Shown here piece after piece: positions 49,910-58,256 of a stretch of 64,000 nucleotides of DNA; position 1 is the stretch's first letter; each line of letters opens with the position of its first letter. The notes under the pieces are model-generated. The model saw nothing but the letters and a program-made list of their open reading frames with translations. It searched no databases and was not told the origin of the DNA. The stretch covers positions 124,001 to 188,000 of the forward strand of contig JBQTIY010000009.1 of the NCBI GenBank assembly GCA_052387675.1, in the 5' to 3' direction. A program made the translations under genes and the position numbers. This DNA comes from JBQTIY01 sp052387675 (GTDB taxonomy: Bacteria; Planctomycetota; B15-G4).

Positions 49910-51890
49910 CAGCGGCTCCGGGCGGATTGCCGTCTTCAGGGAGCCATGTTTCGGGATCGGCCTCGGGATCAGGGTCGGCGTCGTGCGGGGGCGAGGAGTC
50001 TCCGAGCGCCTCGGAGCGCAAGCGCAGGAGCGCGAGGCGCGCCGCGCGCTGCTCGGCCTGGCGCTTGTTCTTGCCACTGGCCACCGCGAGCTCGCGGTTC
50101 CCGATCATGGCCGCAACGCGAAAGACCTTGGCGTGATCGGGGCCCTCCTCGCTCAGCACGCGGTACTCGGGTGTCTCGCCGCTTTCGCCTTGCGTGAAGT
50201 GCTGCAGCGCGGACTTGTGATTGCCGTGCCGGCGCCGGTCGGAGGCGGCCTCGATGAGCGGACCGAAGTCGGACTGCACGATGCGGGCCACGGCCGGCAA
50301 GCCGCCGTCGAGGAAGACCGCGCCCAGCACGGCTTCCACGGCGTCCGCCACGATGGAGTCCGGCACTTCGCCGGCCGTGCGCACGCTGGCATTCATGGTG
50401 AGCAGGTCCACCAGGCCCCAGCCTTCGGCGACGCGGCGCAGGGCGTGGCGGCTCACGACCGCGCCGCGGATGCGGGAGAGTTCGCCCTCATCGCGGTCGG
50501 TGAAGCGCTGATACAGGTCGCGTGCCACGCAGAGGCCCAGCACGGAGTCGCCCAGGTACTCCAGGCGCTCGTTGGGCGCACGCACATCGCTGCGCGCTGA
50601 GGCGTGCGTCAAGGCCGTTCCGGCCAGGCGCTTGTCGTGGAAGCGATAGCCGATGTGCTGTTCGAGCTGTGCGACCCGGGCTTCGGATTCTGCAGCGCTC
50701 TGGGCGTCCAACGCGGGCGCCGTGTGCACGGAGCGTGCCTGAGCCAGGCGCCGCGACTCCTCCATGGCGAAGCGGTCGGTCATGCCGGCCACGTAGTCGC
50801 AGACCGTGCGGCCCAGGCCCTCGGCCTCACGGCGGCCGCGATAGTCGGCCGGCAGTTCGTCCGGATGCGCGTGGTAGTGCTCCACGATCACGGCGATGGC
50901 TTCGCGCGCCGTAGCGGCCGAGCGGAGCACGCGCGGATGCCGGTAGAAACGCTCGAGCAGAAAGGCGCCGAGCTGGCGGTGCTGGCTGCCGCGTTCGGCT
51001 GAGAAGCTCACCAGCCGCGCGGCCTGCTGCATGACGTCGCTGGCCTCGCGTGCCGTCGTGGCCTCGAGCAAACGCTGCGAGTGGGAGACGATGTCATGCA
51101 GCGAGGCCTTGAGGATGCGGCTGAGCAGGTCTTTGCGGCGCGCGCCCGCGGAGCGACTGCCCGCACGGCCGGCAGGCTTTGGTTGGGCCGGCTCCTCGGC
51201 CAGCACGCAGCGCCAGATCTCCAACTCGGCCAGTTCCGGTTCGGAGAGGATCCCGGCGCGCAGCCCGTCCTCAAGATCGTGGTGCTGATACGCAGTGGAG
51301 TCGGCGAGATCGGTGGCTTGCGCTTCAAGCACAAGGCCCGGCGTGGCTGGCGCGCCGCGCCCCGCTTCGCCGCCGTGCTTGAGGATCGAGCGGCGCAGCA
51401 CCTGCGTGAGGTTCAATCCCTGCCGGTCGGGATAGGGTGACTCGAGCACGTCCACAATGCGCAGCGCCTGCGCGTTGTGGTTGAAACTGACGCCGGCGCG
51501 TTCGCCCAGAATGCGTTCACCCTCGTGGCCGAAGGGCGGATGCCCGATGTCATGCACGAGCGCGAGAGCCTCGCCAAGAGACTCATTCAGGCGCAGCGCC
51601 GAGCACAGGAAACGCGCCATCTGCGCCACCTCGAGCGTGTGCGTCAGGCGCGTCCGATAGAAGTCGCCCTCGTCGATGACAAAGACCTGCGTCTTGTCCT
51701 TGAGGCGCCGAAACGCGCCGCAGTGCACGATCCGGTCGCGGTCACGGACGAAGGCCGTGCGGTACGGATCGGGGGCCTCCGGTTCGGGCCGGGCACCGTG
51801 CTGGTCCGAAAAGCAGGCCAACGGCGAGAGCCACTCGTGCTCTCGCCGTTCGGCCTCTTGGCGGGTCGCGACTGAGGATTTCGAGGCCAC
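49893..51890 (-). CDS. Fused dGTP triphosphohydrolase and ribonuclease III
   Basis: One 665-residue open frame holds two enzymes. Residues about 40-385 are a Dgt-type HD phosphohydrolase, splitting dGTP to deoxyguanosine and triphosphate: HTLEVAQ with His84, HDIGHPPFGHEGE with His113 and Asp114, and the ADSTAYQHHDLEDGLRAG segment. Residues about 405-550 are RNase III: NERLEYLGDSV (Glu441, Glu444, Asp448) and SIVADAVEAVLGAVFLDGG (Asp516, Glu519). A double-stranded-RNA-binding domain (about 555-625) and a Pro/Asp-rich tail follow. Both active sites look intact. No stop, frameshift or obvious internal start (an ATG at 370 lies within the HD domain) separates them. It overlaps mfd by 17 bases. 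Confidence 0.9.
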   Translation of the reverse strand: MASKSSVATRQEAERREHEWLSPLACFSDQHGARPEPEAPDPYRTAFVRDRDRIVHCGAFRRLKDKTQVFVIDEGDFYRTRLTHTLEVAQMARFLCSALRLNESLGEALALVHDIGHPPFGHEGERILGERAGVSFNHNAQALRIVDVLESPYPDRQGLNLTQVLRRSILKHGGEAGRGAPATPGLVLEAQATDLADSTAYQHHDLEDGLRAGILSEPELAELEIWRCVLAEEPAQPKPAGRAGSRSAGARRKDLLSRILKASLHDIVSHSQRLLEATTAREASDVMQQAARLVSFSAERGSQHRQLGAFLLERFYRHPRVLRSAATAREAIAVIVEHYHAHPDELPADYRGRREAEGLGRTVCDYVAGMTDRFAMEESRRLAQARSVHTAPALDAQSAAESEARVAQLEQHIGYRFHDKRLAGTALTHASARSDVRAPNERLEYLGDSVLGLCVARDLYQRFTDRDEGELSRIRGAVVSRHALRRVAEGWGLVDLLTMNASVRTAGEVPDSIVADAVEAVLGAVFLDGGLPAVARIVQSDFGPLIEAASDRRRHGNHKSALQHFTQGESGETPEYRVLSEEGPDHAKVFRVAAMIGNRELAVASGKNKRQAEQRAARLALLRLRSEALGDSSPPHDADPDPEADPETWLPEDGNPPGAADGAAR

Positions 51891-51919
51891 CGGGGGCCCA
51901 GCTTACGCGAGGGCCTCGC

Positions 51920-52564
51920 TTAGAGCGCCTTGGCGTGCTCCTTCAGGTAGCTGGCCACGCCATCCTTGCTGGCCTTCATGCCCTTCTTGCCGGGGGCCCA
52001 ACCGGCCGGGCAGACCTCACCGTTCTTGGTGTGGAAGTCGAGGGCGTCGACCATGCGCAGCATCTCGTCGATGTTGCGGCCGAGCGGCAGGTCGTTGACG
52101 ACCTGGTGGCGCACGATGCCCTTGGAGTCGATCAAGAAGGAGCCGCGCAGGGCCACGCCGCCGCCGACCACGTGGGTCTTGCCGTCGCGGTCGATGATGC
52201 GATTGGCGCCGAGCAGCACGTCATAGGCCGCCGCGATGCTCTTGGTCAGGTCGGCGACGAGCGGGTAGTTCAGCTTGCCCACGCCGCCGGCCTCGACAGC
52301 GGTGTTCGTCCAGGCCATGTGCGTGAAGTGGCTGTCGATCGAGCAGCCGATGACCTGCGTGTTGCGGGTCTGGAACTCCTTGGCCCGGTTGTGAAAGGCC
52401 AGCAGCTCCGAGGGGCACACGAAGGTGAAGTCGAGCGGATAGAAGAAGAGCACCACGTTCTTGCCGCGGAAGTCGCTCAGCTTGAAGTCGGCCTTGAAGG
52501 AGCCGTCAGGCATGAGGGCGGTGGCGGTGAAGTCGGGCGCTTCCTTGGTCACGAGCACGGACAT
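51920..52564 (-). CDS. 2-Cys peroxiredoxin (AhpC/Prx type)
   Basis: The enzyme reduces peroxides. The peroxidatic cysteine is Cys50 in FYPLDFTFVCPSE and the resolving cysteine is Cys185 in EVCPAGW, with the arginine in VALRGSF. ATG 52564 is used because CCGGAG lies about 7 bases upstream; an ATG two codons earlier directly abuts it. The length of 214 residues is normal for the Prx1 group. It lies 78 bases downstream of the bacterioferritin gene on the same strand, an oxidative-stress and iron pair. Confidence 0.95.
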   Translation of the reverse strand: MSVLVTKEAPDFTATALMPDGSFKADFKLSDFRGKNVVLFFYPLDFTFVCPSELLAFHNRAKEFQTRNTQVIGCSIDSHFTHMAWTNTAVEAGGVGKLNYPLVADLTKSIAAAYDVLLGANRIIDRDGKTHVVGGGVALRGSFLIDSKGIVRHQVVNDLPLGRNIDEMLRMVDALDFHTKNGEVCPAGWAPGKKGMKASKDGVASYLKEHAKAL

Positions 52565-52642
52565 GGTCATCTCCGGATCTTGGGGTGTGAGTGTGAGAGC
52601 CCGGTCAGCCAGGCGATAAGCGAGTGGTCGGTGCGAGCTGGC

Positions 52643-53134
52643 TCAGGCGGACTTGGGAGCCTCGCCCTCGAACTGCTGGTGCGCGAGCCAGTGTTCCAGA
52701 CCCAGCGTCTGGATTTTCTGGAGCTGCGTCTCGAGCCAGTCGATGTGCTCCTCCTCGTTCACCAGGATGTGCTCGAAGAGTTCACGCGAACCGTGGTCCT
52801 TGAGCGCGAAGGCGGTGTCGAGCGAGGCGCGCAGGACCTCCATGGCGCGATGCTCCAGCGCCAGGTCGGCAGCCAGCATGCTCTTCACGTCCTTGCCGAT
52901 GACCACCTTTTCGTAGCTGGTCATGTTCGGCTGGCCGTCCAGGTACAGCATGCGATCGATGATCTGGTCGGCGTGGCGCATCTCGTCCATGGACTCATCC
53001 CACTCAAAGCGCGCCAAGCGCAGGTAGCCCCAGCTCTTGGCCATCTTCGAGTGAAGGAAGTACTGATTGATGCCGGTCAGCTCCATGGTGAGCACGGCTT
53101 GCAGCGCAGCAAGGATCTTGGGGTCCGCCTTCAT
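52643..53134 (-). CDS. bfr: Bacterioferritin
   Basis: ATG 53134 gives 163 residues matching bacterioferritin over its whole length. The di-iron ligands lie in LTMELTGINQYFLH, DEMRHAD, LALEHRAMEVL and NEEEHIDWLE, and the heme-binding methionine is in DESMDEMRHAD. The protein stores iron as a 24-mer and detoxifies peroxide. An upstream in-frame start at 53221 adds a poor 29-residue arm. A hairpin at 53227-53263 lies upstream and probably terminates the small lipoprotein gene behind it. Confidence 0.95.
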   Translation of the reverse strand: MKADPKILAALQAVLTMELTGINQYFLHSKMAKSWGYLRLARFEWDESMDEMRHADQIIDRMLYLDGQPNMTSYEKVVIGKDVKSMLAADLALEHRAMEVLRASLDTAFALKDHGSRELFEHILVNEEEHIDWLETQLQKIQTLGLEHWLAHQQFEGEAPKSA

Positions 53135-53226
53135 GCTGTTTGCATAGCATGGCGGGCGCGGTGGCTGCAAACGCGCCGCGCGGTCGACGCGGTACGGCCG
53201 CACTGAGCGTGCCCCCTTCAACGCGA

Positions 53227-53263
53227 CAGGGGCGCGGCCCCCTTGGCGGGAACCGCGCCCCTG
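53227..53263 (-). terminator. GC-rich hairpin, likely terminator
   Basis: CAGGGGCGCGG (53227-53237) pairs with CCGCGCCCCTG (53253-53263), 11 base pairs with a 15-base loop. It is downstream of the minus-strand Cys-rich lipoprotein gene (ends at 53300) and upstream of bacterioferritin. There is no T run, so factor-independent termination is uncertain. Confidence 0.45.
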
Positions 53264-53299
53264 GCATGCGAAGTCTGGCGCAATCGCCAGACCGGCAGG

Positions 53300-53548
53300 T
53301 CAGCCGTTCGGCTTCTCGGCCGTGCCCGTGCAAGCCTTCTGCTCGCCGGCGCACTCCTTCTTGGCGGCCTCGCAGGCTGCCTTCTTCTCGGCCGTGCACT
53401 CAGTCGTCTGCTTGCAGCAGTCGGCGGCCTTGGCGTTCGCGTCGAAGCCGACCGACGACTCCTCGGCGACGGAGGTGCGCGTGGCGCAGGCCGTGAACAC
53501 GAGGGCGAGGGCGAGGCTGGACGTGCTGAGGATCTTGCGCAGGTTCAT
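53300..53548 (-). CDS. Small cysteine-rich lipoprotein
   Basis: The 82-residue protein has a signal ending LVFTACATR, a lipobox with Cys21. The mature part is highly charged with six cysteines spaced through repeats of the type CxxxxxC with Lys and Glu (CCKQTTECTAEKKAACEAAKK, CAGEQKAC). It has no tryptophan and looks metal-binding. No family is recognised. It is upstream of bacterioferritin and peroxiredoxin on the same strand, which suggests a role in metal or redox stress, though a hairpin separates them. Confidence 0.6.
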   Translation of the reverse strand: MNLRKILSTSSLALALVFTACATRTSVAEESSVGFDANAKAADCCKQTTECTAEKKAACEAAKKECAGEQKACTGTAEKPNG

Positions 53549-53796
53549 TCGGAAACTCCGGGGTTGGGGTGAGGGGGGACGATTCTAGCAAGCTTGGCCG
53601 GCCGAGTCTGCCCAGGCCAAGTCTGCCCACGAGGACGAAGCCGTCGCCGCAGGCGCCGGAGGTTACGGTGGGCGCGTGTCGGCGTGAGACTTGACCTGTG
53701 GGGAGGAACGGCCTTCCGGCGGGGGAGTGCTCGCTCCACAGGCATTTGCCAAGCATGCACTCGCCAAGCACGCACTCTCCGGAGGGGCCAGGCCCG

Positions 53797-55029
53797 ATGA
53801 GTCCAAGTGGAACGCAGCTCGACTCCGAGGCGCTGAGCCGGCATTGGGCTCTCGACCCGACCATCTGCTTCCTAAACCACGGCTCCTACGGAGCCTGCCC
53901 CAAGCCCGTGCTGGCGGCGCAGGCCGAGTGGCGGGCACGACTGGAGAGCGAGCCGGTGCGCTTCATGGCACGCGAGCTCGATCCGGCGCTGGACCAGGCG
54001 CGCGCTGAACTGGCCGCCTTTGTGGGAGCGGAAGCCGACGATCTCGTCTTCGTCACGAATGCAACGACGGGTGTGAACACGGTGCTGCGCTCGCTGCGCC
54101 TTGCCCCCGGCGACGAACTCCTGGTGACCGATCACGGCTACGGCGCCTGCCGCAACGCTGCAGAGGAGGTTGCGCGCGCTGCGGGTGCCCGGGTCGTGTG
54201 CGTGCCGGTGCCCTTTCCCCTGCAAAATGCGGCCGAGGTTGAGGCGGCCGTGTTGGCGGGCGTCAGCGCTCGCACGCGACTGGCCCTGCTCGACCACGTC
54301 ACCAGTCCCACGGGGCTTGTGTTTCCCATTGAGCGGCTCGTGCCGGCGCTGCGCGCCCGCGGAGTCGAGACTCTGGTGGATGGTGCGCATGCTCTCGGCA
54401 TGTTGCCGCTGAACTTGCGCGGCTTGGCGCCCACGTACTACACAGCCAACGCGCACAAGTGGCTGTGCACGCCACGCGGCGTGGCGTTTCTTTATGTTGC
54501 TCGCGAGCGGCAAGCCGACGTACGTCCTTTGGTCATGAGTCACGGCGCTCGCGGCCGCACGGACCGTTCGCGCTTTCAACTCGAGTTCGGCTGGACCGGC
54601 ACGGAGGACCCCACCGGCCGGCTCTGCGTTCCAGCGGCCTTGAAGTTTCTGGGCGGTCTCTTCCCGGGCGGCTGGCCCCAGCTCATGGCGACCAATCGTG
54701 AACTCGCCCTGAGCGGGCGGACAATCCTGTGTGAAGTACTGGGCATTTCAGCGCCGGCGCCGGCCGAGATGCTGGGTGCCTTGGCCGCGGTGCCCTTGCC
54801 TCCTGGGCCTTCGGAACCGCCGACCGCTCCACCCTGGGTTGAGGCTCTGCAGGCCCGCCTCTGGGAGCCGCATCGCATCGAAGTGCCGGTCTTTCCTTGG
54901 CCGAAGCGACCTAGCCGCTTGCTGAGAATCTCCGCGCAGGTCTACAACGGCGTTGCGGATTATCGCCGGCTCGCTGTGGCGCTTCGCCAAGAATTGGCGG
55001 CGGAGCCTTCGGCTGTGCGCGCCCGGTAA
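53797..55029 (+). CDS. Class V aminotransferase-fold PLP enzyme (isopenicillin N epimerase-like)
   Basis: ATG 53797 is preferred because GGAGGGG lies about 10 bases upstream; the frame is open to 53698. The 410-residue enzyme binds pyridoxal phosphate at the lysine in YYTANAHKWLCTPRG (motif ANxHKW). FLNHGSYGACPKPV, NATTGVNTVL and DHVTSPTGLVFPI, VDGAHALG are all typical of the isopenicillin N epimerase/cysteine desulfurase branch. The substrate is unknown. The 5' non-coding stretch contains two near-identical 11-base units (GCCAAGCATGC and GCCAAGCACGC). Confidence 0.88.
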   Translation: MSPSGTQLDSEALSRHWALDPTICFLNHGSYGACPKPVLAAQAEWRARLESEPVRFMARELDPALDQARAELAAFVGAEADDLVFVTNATTGVNTVLRSLRLAPGDELLVTDHGYGACRNAAEEVARAAGARVVCVPVPFPLQNAAEVEAAVLAGVSARTRLALLDHVTSPTGLVFPIERLVPALRARGVETLVDGAHALGMLPLNLRGLAPTYYTANAHKWLCTPRGVAFLYVARERQADVRPLVMSHGARGRTDRSRFQLEFGWTGTEDPTGRLCVPAALKFLGGLFPGGWPQLMATNRELALSGRTILCEVLGISAPAPAEMLGALAAVPLPPGPSEPPTAPPWVEALQARLWEPHRIEVPVFPWPKRPSRLLRISAQVYNGVADYRRLAVALRQELAAEPSAVRAR

Positions 55030-55149
55030 ATCGGGACCCTCGGTTATCCTGACCGAGCCTCCCCGAACCCCTCCTCCGTCGCCTCCGTCGCTCCTCCCGA
55101 GGTTCGGTCAGGCCGTGCTGGCCGTTCCCGAAACAGCGGGCCAGCGGAG

Positions 55150-55905
55150 GTGAGCCGAGACGTGGAACCGTCCGGACTGCATCAGCGTCTTCTGGGCTTG
55201 CCCGGGGCCGAAGCTCTGTCGCCACTTGGCCGCTTCGATCCTGGCAATGACCTGCATCTCGACGCCGCGGCGACGCTGCTCATCGAGCGTTTCCATCGCG
55301 AGAATGACGCCGAAGCGCTGGCCCTGCTGTACGAGTTGTGCCATCAGCGGCTACACGACATTGCTCGGCTCGTGCGGAGGCAGTTGGCCGTGGCCGTGGA
55401 CCCCGAGGACCTTGTGGCGAGCTTCATGACCCGGCTCTTCGTGGACGTGCGCCGTCCGCAGCCCAAGGTCCGGCATTTCCTGGGGCTGGCGCACACCGCC
55501 ATGCGCAACGATGCGCGCAATCAGTTGCGGCAGGCGGCGCGGGCCACACGCCGACACATCGCCTGGCAGAGCGCCCTGCCTGGGCCATCGGAGCCGACCC
55601 GCGCTCTCGACGAGCGCGAAGAGGAAGCTGCTTGCGCCAAGCTTGGGATCCTCGTCCTGGCGCTCATTGCGCGCAGCTTCAATGCCCTGGGCGAACGTGA
55701 TCGCCGCAGCCTCTTCCTACGGGATGTGGAGGGGCTCAGCTACGAGGCTCTGGCGCAGAGGCTCGCTTTGCCGGCCGACCAGGTCGGTACGATTCTGCGT
55801 CGGGCACGAACGCGCCTAGCCAAGCGGATCGGCTCGGCGCTCGACGGCTCGGTCGAGGGTCCGGATTCCCGGTCGGGTCCCCAGCAAGGGAGGGCGAGTC
55901 TATGA
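55150..55905 (+). CDS. ECF-type RNA polymerase sigma factor
   Basis: The 251-residue protein has region 2 (LLYELCHQRLHDIARLVRRQLAVAVDPEDLVASFMTRLFVDVRR) and region 4 (FNALGERDRRSLFLRDVEGLSYEALAQRLALPADQVGTILRRARTRLAKRIG), the usual sigma-70 ECF layout with an HTH. The start is GTG at 55150. The next gene starts inside its stop (ATGA) and encodes a TPR protein that could be its regulator. The N-terminal 40 residues are not part of a typical ECF factor. Target promoters are unknown. Confidence 0.85.
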   Translation: MSRDVEPSGLHQRLLGLPGAEALSPLGRFDPGNDLHLDAAATLLIERFHRENDAEALALLYELCHQRLHDIARLVRRQLAVAVDPEDLVASFMTRLFVDVRRPQPKVRHFLGLAHTAMRNDARNQLRQAARATRRHIAWQSALPGPSEPTRALDEREEEAACAKLGILVLALIARSFNALGERDRRSLFLRDVEGLSYEALAQRLALPADQVGTILRRARTRLAKRIGSALDGSVEGPDSRSGPQQGRASL

Positions 55906-56708
55906 GCGAGCCGGACCTGCTCCACGAGGCCTTGACCTATCTCACCGGTGAAGGGCGTGCGCATCCGCCGGCAGAGTTGCTGGAGCGACTCTATGGCCGC
56001 TTCCGCAGTGCGGGGCGCGACCGGCTGGCCGATCTGGTCTACGAGATGGCCAAGGCGTGTCTCGCGGCGCTGCCCGACGTCTCCGTACGGACGCTGCTGC
56101 AAGTTGAGCCGCGACGGCCGGACGTCATCTCCGGTGAACTCACCACGCTGTCGCAGTGCCTCGCGAGCGTCTCGGCGGCCGCGGATGTGACGGTGGCGGC
56201 GGGGCGTCGGCCGGCCCCGCCGGAGGCGCTCGAAGACGCGCGCAAGTGCCTGAGTGTCCTCGCAACTTTGGAGGGCGGGACCGGTCGCCAGCAACTCGGC
56301 CTGGCTCTCCTGGAAGTCCATGCCGGCCAGCCTGCCGTCGCCGAGCGAGTCTTGCGCGGCCTGCTCGCGCGCACGGGCGAAGCCCCCGAAATCCTGCGCA
56401 TCGCACAAGTGAACTTGGCCTTTGCCCTCGTGCGGCAACGGCGCTTCGCCGAGGCTTTGCCGGCTGCGCAAGAGGCCGCGTCGGCGGCGCCCGACGACCC
56501 AGTGCCGTTGTTCAATCTGTTGGCGGCGGCTGCGGAACTGCGTGATCGAGAGGCCTTCGAACTCGGTGTCGCGCGCCTGCGCGAGATCCACTCGCGGGGC
56601 CAGGCGCCGCTGGTCGCGAAGTGGGTGGCGCACGATTTGCAGTTCCTCGGTGCCATCGCAGGCCTGTCGCCCGCCCGCATCGACGAATTGGCGCGGCTCG
56701 GGAGCTGA
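55902..56708 (+). CDS. TPR-like protein coupled to the sigma factor
   Basis: The 268-residue protein starts inside the sigma factor stop (4-base overlap). It is helical: LEDARKCLSVLATLEGGTGRQQLGLALLEVHAGQPAVAERVLRGLLARTGEAPEILRIAQVNLAFALVRQRRFAEALPAAQEAASAAPDDP shows TPR units from about residue 100. No membrane helix or zinc-binding anti-sigma motif is present. It may regulate the sigma factor by direct binding, an inference from coupling only. Confidence 0.65.
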   Translation: MSEPDLLHEALTYLTGEGRAHPPAELLERLYGRFRSAGRDRLADLVYEMAKACLAALPDVSVRTLLQVEPRRPDVISGELTTLSQCLASVSAAADVTVAAGRRPAPPEALEDARKCLSVLATLEGGTGRQQLGLALLEVHAGQPAVAERVLRGLLARTGEAPEILRIAQVNLAFALVRQRRFAEALPAAQEAASAAPDDPVPLFNLLAAAAELRDREAFELGVARLREIHSRGQAPLVAKWVAHDLQFLGAIAGLSPARIDELARLGS

Positions 56709-56736
56709 GGCAGGCTCGGCCGGACACGGGCCGTCG

Positions 56737-57996
56737 TTAGCGGCTGGCGGCCGCGATTCCGTCCACGAGCGCGGCCACGAGGCGTGGCACGTCGCGTTCA
56801 GGCGTCGAGCAGAGGGCCACGCGCACCGCACCAGCCAGCGGCACGACGAAAACGCCGAGTTCGCGCATTCTCTGGGCCGTGACTTCGGCGTCGGGAGTGA
56901 AGACGCTCACGAAAAAGCCGCCTTCGTAGCGCGGATAGTTCAGACCGGCGCGCGGGGCCAAGCGATTGAAGGCTGCCACGCGCTGGCCCAGCAAAGCCTG
57001 CAAACGCAGGCGTTCGGTGTCGGCTCGTGCCCGCAGAGTCCCGTCCTCAAGCAATTCCGTAACGGCCAACATGGCCTGATGATTGCAGTTAGACCACGTG
57101 CCGCGGCACGAGAAGCTCAGCGCGTTCTGAATGCGCGTGCGTTCGGCCGGATCGGGATGGCTCGCGACCAGGGCGCCGAGGCGTGCGCCGTAGAGCGCGT
57201 AGCTCTTCGAGGCTGTCCATGCCACGAGGAGCAGCGCTTCGCCGGCCAGCTCCTCGAAGTGCCGCACCCAGGCGGTTGCATCAGCGGCTCCGAAGCGTGC
57301 GTACGCAAAGTCGAGGCAGAGAGTCACTGGTCCACGTTGACTGGCCGAGCGTACGGCCGAGGCGATCGCCTGCCAGTCATGATCATCCAGCGAATAGCCG
57401 GTTGGGTTGTGACAGGGCGTGTTGAGAAACACCAGGGCGCGCTTCTGCTCGTCCATCTGCTTCTGGAGAGCCGTTTCGAAAGCGGCAGTGCCGAAGACTC
57501 CGGACTCATCAAACATCGCGAAGGTCGCCAGTTCGCGTCGCGTCTGATTGGCCAGGGTCTTGTAAGGGCCCCAGTAATAGCTGCTGGTCAGGAGCGCCTG
57601 GCCGGGCTGCAAGAAGTTCACGATGGCGTGGTGCAGGGCACCCGTCCCACCGGGGGTTGCGGCGCCCACCGACTGCCGAGCCAGGGGGTTGTCGCCGAAG
57701 AGATCGCGGATGACGGCGCTGAGGAAGCGGGGTTCGCCGGCGATCGGGGCGTAGGAGGCCGCCTTGCGTTGTGGTACCGCCGCCAGAGCCTCGAAGGCGA
57801 CTGGCAGGATGGCCAGTTGGCCGTCATCCTCCATCAGGGCGCCAAGAGTGGCGTTGAGGATGGATTCCCCTGCCTGAGCCCGCTTCACCGCTTCGGCATT
57901 CAGGGCAAAAATTGGGTCATCCCCCGGGCGCACCCGGCAGTCTGGAATGAGGTGGCTTTCACGGGCTGCTGTGAGGGCTCGGGGCACGGTGCGCAT
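56737..57996 (-). CDS. Class I/II aminotransferase (aspartate/aromatic type)
   Basis: The 419-residue PLP enzyme has GGTGALHHAIVNFL (cofactor phosphate loop), NTPCHNPTGYSL (the NPTG motif), LDFAYARFG (aspartate that pairs with the ring nitrogen) and WTASKSYALYGARLG with the Schiff-base lysine. It most resembles the branch containing AspC/TyrB. It is convergent with the TPR gene, with 28 bases between stops. Substrate specificity is not clear by eye. Confidence 0.9.
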   Translation of the reverse strand: MRTVPRALTAARESHLIPDCRVRPGDDPIFALNAEAVKRAQAGESILNATLGALMEDDGQLAILPVAFEALAAVPQRKAASYAPIAGEPRFLSAVIRDLFGDNPLARQSVGAATPGGTGALHHAIVNFLQPGQALLTSSYYWGPYKTLANQTRRELATFAMFDESGVFGTAAFETALQKQMDEQKRALVFLNTPCHNPTGYSLDDHDWQAIASAVRSASQRGPVTLCLDFAYARFGAADATAWVRHFEELAGEALLLVAWTASKSYALYGARLGALVASHPDPAERTRIQNALSFSCRGTWSNCNHQAMLAVTELLEDGTLRARADTERLRLQALLGQRVAAFNRLAPRAGLNYPRYEGGFFVSVFTPDAEVTAQRMRELGVFVVPLAGAVRVALCSTPERDVPRLVAALVDGIAAASR

Positions 57997-58256
57997 CCAG
58001 AGATGAGAGGGAGGCTGGCCGGTTTACCAAATGGAGCCTAGCCCCGGCCGTAAATGGAGGCACTCAAGTTTGAAACTTGGGGCGGTCGATGGGGGCGCGC
58101 GGTCCGCAGAAAAAGAAGCCCAAATGGGCACCTCCGGACGCATGCGTTACAATCCATGTCTTCCTCTCCCCCGAAACAGAACCTCACTCCTGACACGGCC
58201 GCCCCTTCTCGGCGGCCGCACTCATGAAGTACCCCGCCTACGTTGGAGGCCCTTTG

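Noticed and set aside
53698..53796. Longer N-terminus of the class V aminotransferase
   Set aside because: The added 33 residues are His/Pro/Ser-rich, encoded by a short duplicated stretch, and the ribosome site fits ATG 53797.
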